This document shows, piece after piece, positions 10,601 to 20,400 of a DNA stretch of 64,000 nt (position 1 is the stretch's first letter; each line of letters begins with the position of its first letter). The notes below the pieces were generated by a model, which did no database searches, had not been told where the DNA came from, and saw only the letters and a list, made by a program, of their open reading frames with translations. Made by a program: the position numbers and the translations under genes. This stretch comes from Diplodia intermedia (taxonomy: Eukaryota; Ascomycota; Dothideomycetes; Botryosphaeriales; Botryosphaeriaceae), in assembly GCA_021495925.1 (NCBI GenBank), contig JAKEKT010000046.1, positions 214,822-278,821 of the forward strand. The letters are read 5' to 3'.

Positions 10601-13600
10601 CCCAAATCCAGTAAGACTCTGACGCGCCATGGTGACGATCATTCCAACGGAACTCCGGTGTCAGATACAGGCGGATCCTTAAGACATCGCGATTCAGAGG
10701 GGCAATTTCCGCTTCGACGCTCAAGGTGGGGAAGTTGTCGAGAAGCTTGCTGATGGTGTGACCCATCTTCGTGTTATGAACGAGCTGGCCGATCTCGGCT
10801 GATTCCAAGTCTCGAAGTGCCTCGATGGACGACATGGACCCCTTCTCATCCAGATTTCTCAAAATGGGTCGCGGGAGATCGAATTGATGGAACGGGTGCT
10901 CAAATGGCCAGACCTGTCTTTCAATAGACTTGCATAACGACAGCAAGACCAGGCACTGGTGGCCCCAACGTCTGTTCAATGCAATCATGAACAGGGCCCT
11001 GCAGATACGCGTAGCATTCTGCGCGACATAGTTCGTGTCCGACTGAAGCGTGTAGTCTTCCAGACGTGCCTTGGAAATGTAGCTTTGGAGGAGAACATTT
11101 GTCTTTGAATGTGGCGTTCCGATGCCACCTGCAATATCGCAAGGAGTGATGTTCTCGTCCTCCTTCAGTCGTAAAAGTTCCTTTTCCTCGGATTCTCTGG
11201 ACTGTATGTTGTCAAATTCGCCGCTCATACTGATCATCTTGAGCACATCTGCCTCTGATGCCTGCGCTCGCATCATGGTATTGAAAATCTCGACGCTGGT
11301 CTGCAAAATGTAGTACTGGCTGGCAATGCGACCAACATCTTTTGCTTTTAGCTCTCCAGTTGTCTCGTTGTAAATGATCATCTGGCTTTGCTGAAGGACG
11401 CGAGCAGCATCGGTGATCAGCTTCGTCCGACGCCCGACCAAAAGCGGGTCGTCGCTGATCTCCATCCAGTCGATTCCATAGTTGGGAGGATTCCGTTGCA
11501 TGCGAACGAACAGGTAGGAGTAACCAAGCCACGTTACAGCTTCTCGGACTGAAGTCACCGTACCCAGTGAGATCTCTGCGTTGAGATTATCCACCAGTCT
11601 CTTGGAGAAATTGGACTCAATCGGCTGCTGCTGAGTGACAGCGCCGAGGTAGTGCTGGAGCTTGTCATGTGTCGTGCAAATGAAGCCGATACCAGTGTCC
11701 TCAAACTGAGGTCGACCGGCACGACCGAAAATCTGTAGAACGTCGAGAATACCGACATCAACAAATTTACCTTCCTGAGCACTGTAAAGCTGTGTTCCCT
11801 TGATGATGACAGCGGCAGCGGGCAAGTTAACACCCCATGCAAGCGTGGCGGTACAGCAGAGAACCTTGATGACTCCCTCCCCAAAGAGGCGTTCAATCAT
11901 GTTACGATCAGACCTCGGCATGCCGGCATGATGGGTTCCCATTCCCTTAGGGAGCAGCTCACGCAGCTCCCGGCCTTTGGAGGATTTCATGTCGCGCACG
12001 GCCATGTCGTAATTCGGGTGCCCAGATGGTTCGAATAAGTCGGTAGATGCGTCTTCCATGGCCTTCTCATAAAGCATTTTGGCGGACTTGTACGTGTCTT
12101 TACGGGAATGCACAAACACCATGATTTGATGGCCTTGCTGGAGCATGGCTTTGACCTTTTCGTAGGCAACGTTGTCGAGATTCTCTCTGGATTTGGCGGT
12201 ACCGGCCTTCCCTTTCACACCAACGAAATGCTGCTCAAGCGGAACAGGTCGGAAAGAGGCATCGAAGTAGAAGAGTCCAGCCATGCGGTTGACCTTGAGG
12301 AAGTCGGCAACATCGATGTAGTTCGGAAGCGTGGCGGACAAGCCGACAATGCGGATGAGCGATTGTGTGCTCTCAACCTGGCGCTGGGTGCGAGCCACCA
12401 GGGATTCCAGGACAGCACCACGCTCATCGTGCAGCATGTGGACCTCGTCGATGATGAGCAGGCGAACCTTCTGAACCAACTCGGTATCACCAGTGCTCTT
12501 GCGCGTAACAACATCCCACTTCTCCGGGGTCGTCACAATAATCTGAGTGGCCACGATCTCCGCTTTGGTGAGATGCATGTCTCCCGTAAGTTCACGGACT
12601 TGGATGCCCAGCCAGGCAAGCCGCTTCCCAAGTTTTTCGACAATTTCAGCGGCCAGAGCCTTCATGGGTGCAACATAGACGATCTTGAAATCATCAGTTT
12701 GGACGACAAAATCGGTGGCCTCAGGCTCTTCCCAAGGACTGGGGATGATGTTTTTGGCGACGGTGTTGAGAACCGTGAGCATTGCAGCATCAGTTTTACC
12801 GGCACCAGTAGGAGCGCAAATAAGCATGTTCTCGCTGGTCCTGTATGCAACTTGGTAAACCAAGCTCTGCATGCGATTCAGGGTCTGGTAGCCTTTGAAG
12901 GTTCGTCTGCAGAGTCCATCTAAGTCGCTGATTTTGACCAGCTTCCGCCCAGCTCCCAGCGTCCCAACGCGCGCAGCCGGGATCGAATACTCCTCGAACT
13001 TGTCGTTGTCCTCCCTCGTGGAACCGATAGGAAGAGCATACTTCTTGCCAAAGCCTGAGAGAGTGTTGCCAGAGTCATGTGACTTGTAAACATGGGGATA
13101 TTGCTCGCCGCCTCGTTTGACGCTTTCTGCAAGTGTAGCATTCTTGTGTTCAAAATCTTGCCTCCTCAGAGCTTCTTCGCGGTCCTGCTTAGTCTGTAGA
13201 CGACCAAGGACGCCGCCCCTCTGCTGTTCAGCTTGGGCAGACTTGGTAATCTTCTTGCGGTAGCTGATGAGGTCAGCAACCAGGTCGAGCTCCCCATAGC
13301 CGACGATGTCGGCAAGCATCATTTGGAGCTCCTCGTCACTGCTATCAGAACTTAAGAGGGCTATGATCTGATCCTGGAGGGTTTGAGCATCCAACCCAGA
13401 GCCGCGCTGAGCCACCTGGGCACACTGCTGACTGAGCCAGCTCTGGCTGTAGAGCGGTGCAGGGGCGGCAGCGTCGGCGACAACAGCATCGACGCCGTCT
13501 ATTTGGTCGCTGCTGTAGTCGGCACTCTCGTCGTCACTAACGAGATCCCAGATGTCGTCGCCACTGGCGGTGCCGGAAAGGTCCTCATCATCAAAGTCGA

Positions 13601-13724
13601 TGTCGGCGCCGTAAGCGGGTGCATCGCCGTTTTTTTGAGGGAGCTTCAGGTCGGCGATGGCGGCGCGCATCTCGGCCAGCTGGGCGAGCCACTGCGACTC
13701 GGCGACATCCAAAGCGGGCGACAT
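7668..13724 (-). CDS. SLH1: Ski2-like tandem-cassette RNA helicase Slh1/ASCC3
   Basis: This is an intron-free gene of 2018 aa (yeast Slh1 is about 1970). Slh1/ASCC3 is the helicase of the RQT/ASC-1 complex that splits collided ribosomes. Cassette 1 has Walker A APTGAGKT (304-311), DEVH (426-429) and LSATLPNY. Cassette 2 has PTGSGKT (about 1165) and DEIH (about 1270). Each cassette is followed by a Sec63-type region. An intact second Walker A and DEIH favour Slh1 over the spliceosomal Brr2, whose second cassette is degenerate. The ATG at 13724 (GCCACCATG) was chosen over an upstream in-frame Met at 13895, because the extra 57 codons are Cys/His-rich with no family resemblance. Near the C-terminus, the second Sec63 region is interrupted by poly-Thr, poly-Asn and Gly-Arg runs. 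Confidence 0.92.
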   Translation of the reverse strand: MSPALDVAESQWLAQLAEMRAAIADLKLPQKNGDAPAYGADIDFDDEDLSGTASGDDIWDLVSDDESADYSSDQIDGVDAVVADAAAPAPLYSQSWLSQQCAQVAQRGSGLDAQTLQDQIIALLSSDSSDEELQMMLADIVGYGELDLVADLISYRKKITKSAQAEQQRGGVLGRLQTKQDREEALRRQDFEHKNATLAESVKRGGEQYPHVYKSHDSGNTLSGFGKKYALPIGSTREDNDKFEEYSIPAARVGTLGAGRKLVKISDLDGLCRRTFKGYQTLNRMQSLVYQVAYRTSENMLICAPTGAGKTDAAMLTVLNTVAKNIIPSPWEEPEATDFVVQTDDFKIVYVAPMKALAAEIVEKLGKRLAWLGIQVRELTGDMHLTKAEIVATQIIVTTPEKWDVVTRKSTGDTELVQKVRLLIIDEVHMLHDERGAVLESLVARTQRQVESTQSLIRIVGLSATLPNYIDVADFLKVNRMAGLFYFDASFRPVPLEQHFVGVKGKAGTAKSRENLDNVAYEKVKAMLQQGHQIMVFVHSRKDTYKSAKMLYEKAMEDASTDLFEPSGHPNYDMAVRDMKSSKGRELRELLPKGMGTHHAGMPRSDRNMIERLFGEGVIKVLCCTATLAWGVNLPAAAVIIKGTQLYSAQEGKFVDVGILDVLQIFGRAGRPQFEDTGIGFICTTHDKLQHYLGAVTQQQPIESNFSKRLVDNLNAEISLGTVTSVREAVTWLGYSYLFVRMQRNPPNYGIDWMEISDDPLLVGRRTKLITDAARVLQQSQMIIYNETTGELKAKDVGRIASQYYILQTSVEIFNTMMRAQASEADVLKMISMSGEFDNIQSRESEEKELLRLKEDENITPCDIAGGIGTPHSKTNVLLQSYISKARLEDYTLQSDTNYVAQNATRICRALFMIALNRRWGHQCLVLLSLCKSIERQVWPFEHPFHQFDLPRPILRNLDEKGSMSSIEALRDLESAEIGQLVHNTKMGHTISKLLDNFPTLSVEAEIAPLNRDVLRIRLYLTPEFRWNDRHHGASESYWIWVENSETSEIYHHEYFILSRRKLYDDHELNFTIPLTDPLPSQIYVRAVSDRWLGAETVTPVSFQHLIRPDTESVYTDLLNLQPLPISALKNPLLEEIYGQRFQYFNPMQTQLFHCLYHTSENVLLGSPTGSGKTVACELAMWWAFRENPGSKVVYIAPMKALVRERVQDWGKRLTAQMGLKLVELTGDNTPDTRSIRDADIIITTPEKWDGISRSWQTRDYVRKVSLVIIDEIHLLGGDRGPILEIIVSRMNYIASQKKGSVRLMGMSTACANATDLGNWLGVKAGLFNFRHSVRPVPLEIYIDGFPEQRGFCPLMQSMNRPTFLAIKTHSPDKPVIVFVASRRQTRLTARDLINYCGMEDNPRRFVKMSEEDLALNLARVKDESLREALSFGIGLHHAGLVESDRQLAEELFANNKIQILVATSTLAWGVNLPAHLVVVKGTQYFDAKIEAYRDMDLTDVLQMLGRAGRPQFDTQGIARIFTQDAKKDFYKHFLHTGFPVESTLHKVVDNHLGAEISAETIATKQDALDYLTWTFFFRRLHKNPSYYGLEISAEEHNTTAAQQLANDYMVNLVDKSVSELAESGCATLHSNGDIDPTPLGKIMSYYYLSHKTIRHLIKHAKPNASFADVLAWMSSATEYDELPVRHNEELINAELNAALPLKIDEAFGHLPLWDPHTKAFLLLQAHFARLDLPISDYVGDQTSVLDQAIRIIQASIDVLAELGLASSALMMMTLLQCVKSARWPDDGPLAILPGVDVEAERSRVQNNNNNNSRPKDLVDAVSAPRAVVEQALKTTTTTGAVVPRALKPLSALPDLAVAVPAVNALGLTVALSRRNDAASRDHRMFAPRFPKPQTEGFFVVVCERGSDEVVALKRVGWGASNSSNSPFSGSGAGRGRGRGRGRGRGGGDGGAGGGGGGAGSKPSTRVQIKLPESDRERVVDVRVVSDGYIGMVWKVEGVEVPVPPMVEADEGKKKGGE

Positions 13725-14125
13725 GGTGGCAAGATGTCTCGGGTGCGTTGGGGTGGAAGGGTTGAGCAGGTCCAATGTCGATCGCCGGTGACGAGTTTGC
13801 CAGCATGCAGCGAGGGGCGCCCAGGCAGCGGCGTTGGAGTGACGATGACAGGCGTGACAGGCACACCGCGGCAAACGGTGCAAATCCCCCGCCACCGAGC
13901 GGGGCTTGGCGGCGGCGGCGCTTCACCGCCTGCCGGACCGGGATGACGCAGTTCCGGCCTGGGGCACTGACGCTGAGCTCCGGCTCCCAGGCCGCCTGGC
14001 ATCCCGCCCATCGACCTGCGTTTCAGACCTGACATCCTCCCTTCCCTACACGCTGTCTTCCCTCGCCCTGCGACCGCCAGCCTCCTGCCACAGCCTCACT
14101 TTGCATCTGCCCACCAGACGCCACC
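13725..14125. promoter_or_regulatory. Divergent promoter, SLH1 / YKT6
   Basis: This 401-bp region separates the two ATGs. It is GC-rich on the SLH1 side and pyrimidine-rich just before YKT6. No clear TATA box is seen, which fits two housekeeping genes. Confidence 0.45.
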
Positions 14126-14946
14126 ATGAAGATCCTCTACATCGGCGTACGGCCCCCGCTTTGTCCGCTCGGGCTCCTCCGTTGACGTCGATGTCCAGAT
14201 CCTCAAGAACGAGCAGAAGCCTGCCGTCGAGCTCTGCTCCGAGGCCGAGCTTAGCAGCTACTCCCGCTTCACCCGTTCAAGGTGCGCCACCGCAGCCCCG
14301 CCAACCTCTCTCACGGCGTCTTACTGATCCCCTGGCCAGCGTCGGAGAGTTCATGACTCTGTTCAGCAAGACTGTAGCCGAGAGGACAAAACCGGGACAG
14401 CGCCAGGACGTCGAGGAACAATGTACGCCGCCTGTTGCTTTTGTTGCCTGGAGGCTGTGCTGACTGGTGCTGTAGCGTACACCTTCCACGCCTACGGCCG
14501 CACCGAGGGCATTGCCGGTATCATCATCACCGACCACGAGTACCCCGCGCTGGTCGCCCACCAGCTGCTCTCCAAGGTCGTCGACGAGTTTCTGAACAAG
14601 TACCCGCGTAATGTCTTCACTGTCTCGGACGCGGCCTGCCCCATGCCGGAACTCAAGGAATACATTGTCAAGTACCAGGACCCGCAGCAGGCCGACAGCA
14701 TCATGAAGATCCAGAAGGAGCTTGACGAGACTAAGATCGTACTGCACAAGACCATCGAAAGCGTGCTGGAGCGGGGAGAGAAGCTTGACAGCCTGGTGGC
14801 CAAGAGCGATGGCCTGAGCGCACAGAGCAAGATGTTCTACACCCAGGTACGTGCACCCCCGAGCTGCAGCATCTTATCCGTGCCTTGGCTAACACGATCT
14901 TCCACGATAGGCGAAGAAGCAGAACTCGTGCTGCATTGTTATGTAA
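14126..14946 (+). CDS. YKT6: R-SNARE Ykt6
   Basis: The model is join(14126..14146, 14199..14281, 14340..14422, 14476..14846, 14911..14946), giving 197 aa, the standard Ykt6 length. Introns are 52-64 bp with CTGAC/CTAAC-like branch sites. Ykt6 is a lipid-anchored SNARE in ER-Golgi, endosomal, vacuolar and autophagosome fusion. The longin domain fills residues 1 to about 130, with motifs such as FMTLFSKTVAERT and GQRQDVEEQ followed by Tyr-Thr-Phe-His. The SNARE heptads follow, with the zero-layer Arg in VLERGEKLDSLV. The terminal exon gives a CCIVM tail, so adjacent Cys residues allow palmitoylation and farnesylation. Phases across every junction are consistent. Confidence 0.96.
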
Positions 14947-15504
14947 TTTCTTTTCCGGCGTTGTCGGGAGCAGGTTTGCTAGGCAGGCCGCATAATGATA
15001 TCTAATGACAGATCCACCACATACCCAGACTGAGGATATATAGTAAAGCATCACCCACGCCGGTGTACATTTGACCCGTACTCGATCCATGTGCAGCTCT
15101 GAAATCAGCGCCGGACGTAAGCGTGTTGTGATGCTGACGTGCGGAACAGGTCATCCCGCAAATTTGCGTTATCGCTAGGCGGGAAGCCATCATGCGAATT
15201 GTCGAAGACGGATCAGCAACCCGCTCCGCAGAGTGCTCCCTGCGGCGGTGGCACGGGTGGAGCCTCGAATACGCAACCTAAATAACGGTTTCATTATTAC
15301 GATTGCGGTGCGCGCATGACCACCCGGCGATCCGTTCGAGATTGTCTACTCCTTTTCATGCCTGTAACGCATCTCCATATACACTCCGCAGCGCTTTGGG
15401 CTTCTTTCTTCTTCAACACCCACCACGCTGATACGGGTGCCCTTATCTTTCCTTCTCTACGATGCTAATTTTTTGGACACTTCTACCCGCATCACAACGC
15501 TGCT
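14947..15504. other. Intergenic region between YKT6 and the F-box-like gene
   Basis: This 558-bp stretch contains the YKT6 3' region and the promoter of the next gene. A CCATATACA element near 15374-15382, about 125 bp before the ATG at 15505, could serve as a TATA box. No other gene was seen. Confidence 0.4.
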
Positions 15505-16425
15505 ATGGCTCCCAATCAAGACGTCGAATCAACTCCTACCAGGGGGGCGCCTAGACCCAGCCTGGCCAAAATCGACACTTCTTCCCATATCAACGATGAT
15601 TCGAGGAACCCGTCACCCACCTCGGAATTCTCCTTCACCTTTTCCATCTTCGAACGGACCGCCAGCGATGGCGAACGCACGCCCACAGGCCTCACCCGGA
15701 TCGACGTCATCTCCAACCACTCGCGCGGCGAATCCTTTAGCATTTCCTCGCCGACGTCCGACTTCTCCTTCCGCTTCTCCAACATGGAGCCGCCGCCGGC
15801 GCCGCAGCGGAGGCGCGAGACGGTGACGTCGTCGACGCGCCGGCACAAGCGGCGCGCCACCGGCCTCACCAGCATCTCGACGACGACGTCGTCGGCCGTG
15901 GACCCGTTCGGCACCGGCAGCCGGATCGGCTCGCCGACGCGCTCGTCGTCCATCTTCTCGTACCGCGTCTTCACGCCGGCGCAGTCCGAGTTCTTCCCGC
16001 GCAGCATGAGCCAGGTGGTGTCGCCGGGCAGCCTGCTGGAGCGGCTGCCGGCGGAGCTGCACCTGGAGCTGGTCGGGCACCTGGGCGCGTGCGAGGCGCG
16101 CACCATGCGGCTCGTCTCCAAGTACTGGCGCGCCGTCGTCACGCAGTGGTACAAGCGCGACGCGCTGTCGGTCCGCCTGCCGCTCGACGTGCAGCTGCGC
16201 GTCGCCGGCTACCTCGACGTCGAGAGCCTGGTCGCCATGCGCGCGGCGTCCCGCTACTGGAAGGAGGTCGTCAAGAAGCATGGGAAAGATCCCGCCGTCG
16301 TGCATTCCACCCGCAGCGCCCTGCTGTGCACGTACGACGAGTGTCGGGGCCGCGGCACCAGCATGTATTGGCGGTTGTGGATCCGCATTCTGAGGACCAT
16401 TCAGAGGGAGAATCCGTGGGTTTGA
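15505..16425 (+). CDS. F-box-like protein with two F-box-type helices and repeated SPTS-FSF motif
   Basis: This is a single-exon protein of 306 aa. Residues 177-212 (LLERLPAELHLELVGHL, then CEARTMRLVSKYWRAVV) have the pattern of an F-box, the Skp1-binding module of SCF ubiquitin ligases. Residues 222-257 (SVRLPLDVQLRVAGYL, then SLVAMRAASRYWKEVVK) repeat the same pattern. The N-terminal 170 residues are Ser/Thr/Pro/Arg-rich and contain a recurring short unit: SPTSEFSFTFS at about 37-47, SPTSDFSFRFS at 82-92 and SPTRSSSIFSYRVF at 143-156, the first two preceded by an Ile-Asp...Ser-His element. These SP/TP sites could be phosphorylation targets. No substrate-binding repeat (WD40, LRR) follows, so the function is uncertain. 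Confidence 0.75.
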   Translation: MAPNQDVESTPTRGAPRPSLAKIDTSSHINDDSRNPSPTSEFSFTFSIFERTASDGERTPTGLTRIDVISNHSRGESFSISSPTSDFSFRFSNMEPPPAPQRRRETVTSSTRRHKRRATGLTSISTTTSSAVDPFGTGSRIGSPTRSSSIFSYRVFTPAQSEFFPRSMSQVVSPGSLLERLPAELHLELVGHLGACEARTMRLVSKYWRAVVTQWYKRDALSVRLPLDVQLRVAGYLDVESLVAMRAASRYWKEVVKKHGKDPAVVHSTRSALLCTYDECRGRGTSMYWRLWIRILRTIQRENPWV

Positions 16426-17433
16426 GAGGTCGACTGACCACCGTCATCCGATGTTGGATTTGTACCCCGCGCTCGATTTTCTCCCCGGCGACTGCACCGT
16501 TCCCGGATTTTGAGAGGCTGTAGGCCTCTTTTCTCGGTGGGCGTCCTGTGGCTTCCGCAACCTCGCTCTGTTGCACGGATGGGCACCTTGTGCTCCAATA
16601 TCCACAGTTGCGCCTTCGACTCCTTTCCGGTCCTCGTCCTGAAACGGGCGTCGGACGTGGAAAGTACACGCCACGCACGCCGTTCGCCTGTCGGAGGCGG
16701 TCTATTTTCTGGAGAGACATCGAAGATTGATCGGCAGAAACGCCTCTTTTCGTTCTGCTTTGTTTTTACCGACTTTCTGCAATTTTGTGCTTTCGGTCCA
16801 GTAACTTTGACTTGATTTCTTTTTTTTTACCTTGGTTTGCTTTCCACTTTCAAGAGCGGCTTAACTCCACTTGCTTTTTCTGTTGTACAAGCGATGCGGA
16901 GTTTCCTTTGTAGATACCCAGGAGGCGGCGTATTTCTTTGTCCTTTCTTGGTTCTTGCAGCATTCAGTTAGTCTATCTGGGTTTGAATATGGCCCTGTGC
17001 GTTCTCTGGTATTTCCTTGTCAACTCAACTGTAGCCTCAAGTACATAGCCAGTGTGATACAACACAATAAGGAACGAATTGGCTATTATTAGCACAAATG
17101 AAGCATTTGCGTGAGTTATTTGAAGTACTATGGCCCGCATACCTTGCGTCACACTAACCACACCGTATAGATTTGTGTATTACATGGGAGATCACCGAGC
17201 ACAAAAGGCGGTGACATTCTTTCATCTCATCTTCATTGTGTCTGAAAGTCAAGGTTCATGTTCTCATAGTTTTACAGGTCTGACAAAGTATAGCAATGCG
17301 AAGAGTCGAAAAGTGAAGAGATGTAAGAGTTTGCAACTCCGTGCCGATATGAAATTTCAACTAAATGTCAACAGAATACCGGTTGGCGCCAAGGAAAGAA
17401 GCGTCCTGGGACACTCAGACCTACATGCTCGTA
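16426..17433. other. Intergenic region, AT-richer
   Basis: This 1-kb stretch lies between the F-box-like gene (+) and the NLR-like gene (-), whose 3' ends converge. Base composition becomes distinctly T/A-rich from about 16740. Short frames lack any family features. It probably consists of two 3' UTRs and spacer. Confidence 0.4.
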
Positions 17434-20400
17434 TCAGTCAGGCTCTCCGAATAATGCCAAATACAAGGGATCGATTGGCTCTTTGAACCTCTGACTTGGT
17501 TTGCTTTCAAGCGAAGATGTCTCGGTATCAGTACCATCCTCAGCTCTCACGCGCGCCCGCCTTTGGTTCTCCATTTCAAGTTGCTGAGATTCAATCAGCA
17601 GATCTTGCGAATTGCACTTCTCAGCAAGCCTCCTCATGCTCATGATTGTGTCGTTATGATAAATGCCCAGAGTTCTCCTCCTCATTGCCAGTACTTGACG
17701 GTCGGTGTCCTCGGCGTCCTTCCAGCGACCCTGTCTCCAGTATATGGATGCTTTATGAAACATGGTGGTCAGGAAGGCGGGGTGATCTTTTGCTGTGTTT
17801 TTGCTTCGGAGTTGGCAAACATGCAAGATCAGTCTTTCTGACGAACTCAGTTTGCTGTTTGCCAAATATGCCTTCGAAAACTCTTCCATAATAAGAAGAG
17901 TATTCTCATTCTCTCTGCCCAATCTTTCGAAGGCCTCTCCTACGACGGCTTGCTCCAAATCTTCTAAGCAACGCTGTGGGAATGAAGGATGTAAGCCATG
18001 TTGCCGGTGTCGTTGTTGTCGAGCGTCCAGGAGCAGCCGGACTGTTTCCCAGTGACCCGCTCTTGCTGCCAGGAGAAGGGGAGTCATGTGTGTACCAGTT
18101 GTCGCTTCTGGATCCACGTCCACGTGAGAAACGGTTAAAAGCTGCCGGACAATGCCGAGATTTCCTCTCATTGAAGCCAAAGAGAGTGGTGTGGCTCCTT
18201 GGTAATTCCCCTTGTTCAGGTCCGCATCCGCTGCTATCAACAGCTTTAGAAGCTCGGAACCTTTCCTGTCATCGGAACCGGCAGCCACCATTGCCGGTGT
18301 TGAGCCATCGTCATCTTGTGAATCGACCTGCACGCCTAGGCGAATGAGTAAGTCCACTCCTCGAATGTCGTCCGTCAGGATGGCCCGTGATAGCAAGGTC
18401 GCGCCATTACTCAGCCTTGGGTTGATGTTTGCTCCCGCTTCTTTCAAAACATTCATAACATGCTCAAAGCCGAGCGTCGCAGCAAGGTAAAATGCCGTGC
18501 CGATTCCAGGGGCCTCAAAGTTGACGTTTGCTCCGTTCATTAGCAGACATCTCAGCATGTCAAAGTTGTTGTTGGTGACTGCAACGAATAGTGGTGGCGT
18601 TTCGTCAATGTCGGTGGCGTTTACTTCGACGTTTCCAAGGGATAGAAGTAGATTTGTTGCATTTGATTGACCCGAACGAACCATCTCATGAAGCAAAGTA
18701 GTCCCAGAAGCTTGTGGTCCGGCGAGGAATAACGTGGACAAGGCCCAGTTCCACTGCGTTATATCAAAGGATGAGAGACCTACAAGTGATTCCATCCCTC
18801 CATTTGTCGCCAGAATGCTCGGAACAGCTGGTTGGCTCGATGTAAAGCAGTCCAACAAGGGGTGAAGTACGTTATCGAACCGATGTATCAGCTGTGCATG
18901 CTTGGGCCAATGCCTTGAAGCATACAGCAAAAGGGGAAATTTGGACATCAAACGAGAGCCTGTGTTCTCGTCTCTGAGGTCGTTGATGATATTTCGCCAG
19001 CGATGCTGAGTGATATCCGTGCAGGGCATACATTGTCTGTCCAGGTGTCGCTTCAAGCAGTCTTCGAAGTAATGCTGTATCTCCTCCAAACCCAGGTAGG
19101 TAATACAAGTCCGACAGAGTTGAAAATGGGCCTGTTCAATGCTTTCCATCACAGGGTATCCATCAATGACCGGAAGGCCGCCATTTCGTAGATATTCGGC
19201 CACGGACTGGTGGATGAAGCGGACCCTTTTTTGCAGGCCATTATGCCCGCCTCCAGTCTCCGCCAAACCTCTGGAGATGTGCTTGACCATTCTTTCCAAG
19301 TCATTAGCGGATTCCCCGTACCCGAACCATTGTTCGTGCTGTCGGAGAGATCGAGTTTTGGAGCTTGCATCCACAGCTATAGCGTGTCTCAGATCCCTTG
19401 CTGTCAATGGCCGTTCTGCAAAGCAGACCCACTGTAGGAGCTTGACCGTGTCCTTATCAGGGTTCTTCAGAATATCGGCGTATAGCTTGTGGAGGTCCTT
19501 CGGCAGCTCCTCAACGCTTTTTTGAAGAAGTTCAAATGATCTCCCAATCCTGGCTCGGTTGCGAATCTGACTTGCAACCAAGATGGCCCATTGGAATACG
19601 CCATCCGCTTTCTGAGTGATGAATCTTGTCAAGTTTTCCTGTCTCGGGACATTCCTGAGCTTTGACGACATTACATGGCTAATGTCTTGTTGATTTTCAT
19701 GTTCTAGCAAGATGGAGTCCTCGTCATCAATGGTGAGAATTGGGTAGTGCCGGCAAGAAAAGCAGATTTTCAGATCTGTGCCATGCGTTTCAATGAGTTC
19801 CTGGAAAAATTCCCCGACCTCTATAGCACTTGACTCTCCAAGTTCGTCCAGCGCGTCGACAAGAAGAACCACAGGCCTAGTGTCGAGGACCGCCCTGATT
19901 GTAAGCACCAGATAACGTTTCACCTCTTCCACAGACCAATCCCAGTCTGACCTATGCTGGCCACGCGTTCTGCAAGCCTCGCTGTAGCGGCGGCTTAATT
20001 CCTCCAGTGGCGAAGAGGGTTCTGATAGCAGTTGGTGCAGGACAGAACGGAAAAGCCCAAGCTGGGATCTTTGCATCTCAAACCCTTGGCCAAAGACGAA
20101 GAATGTTGCCAGCAGGAAACCGGACACTGTAGCCTCAGACTGTAGCTCCCGGAATATGTATTTCATCAGTGTCGATTTCCCGGAACCGGGTTTGCCTTTG
20201 ATCCAGAGGATTCCGTGAGGTCTGTTGTTCCAGTTGCCATATCGTTGGTGTGATAGAATCCAGGCACACGTATTTCCAGCAGCCTCTGCGATCATACTCA
20301 GACGTTCGTTTCTCAGTTCGAAAGAGAAGGATCTGAGGCACTCTGCGCAAAGCGTTAGTCTTACGTCACATACGAGTTGACAAGTAATGGCGCCGGCTCA

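Noticed and set aside
13725..13895. 57-codon N-terminal extension of SLH1
   Set aside because: In-frame but Cys/His/Ser-rich and unlike the family; the inner ATG has a perfect GCCACCATG context and begins the conserved N-terminus.
17434..20295. Separate 953-aa NACHT-ankyrin gene starting at 20295
   Set aside because: The frame continues upstream to a CAG acceptor at 20343 and includes the conserved CLRSFSF linker, joining the hydrolase exons in phase.
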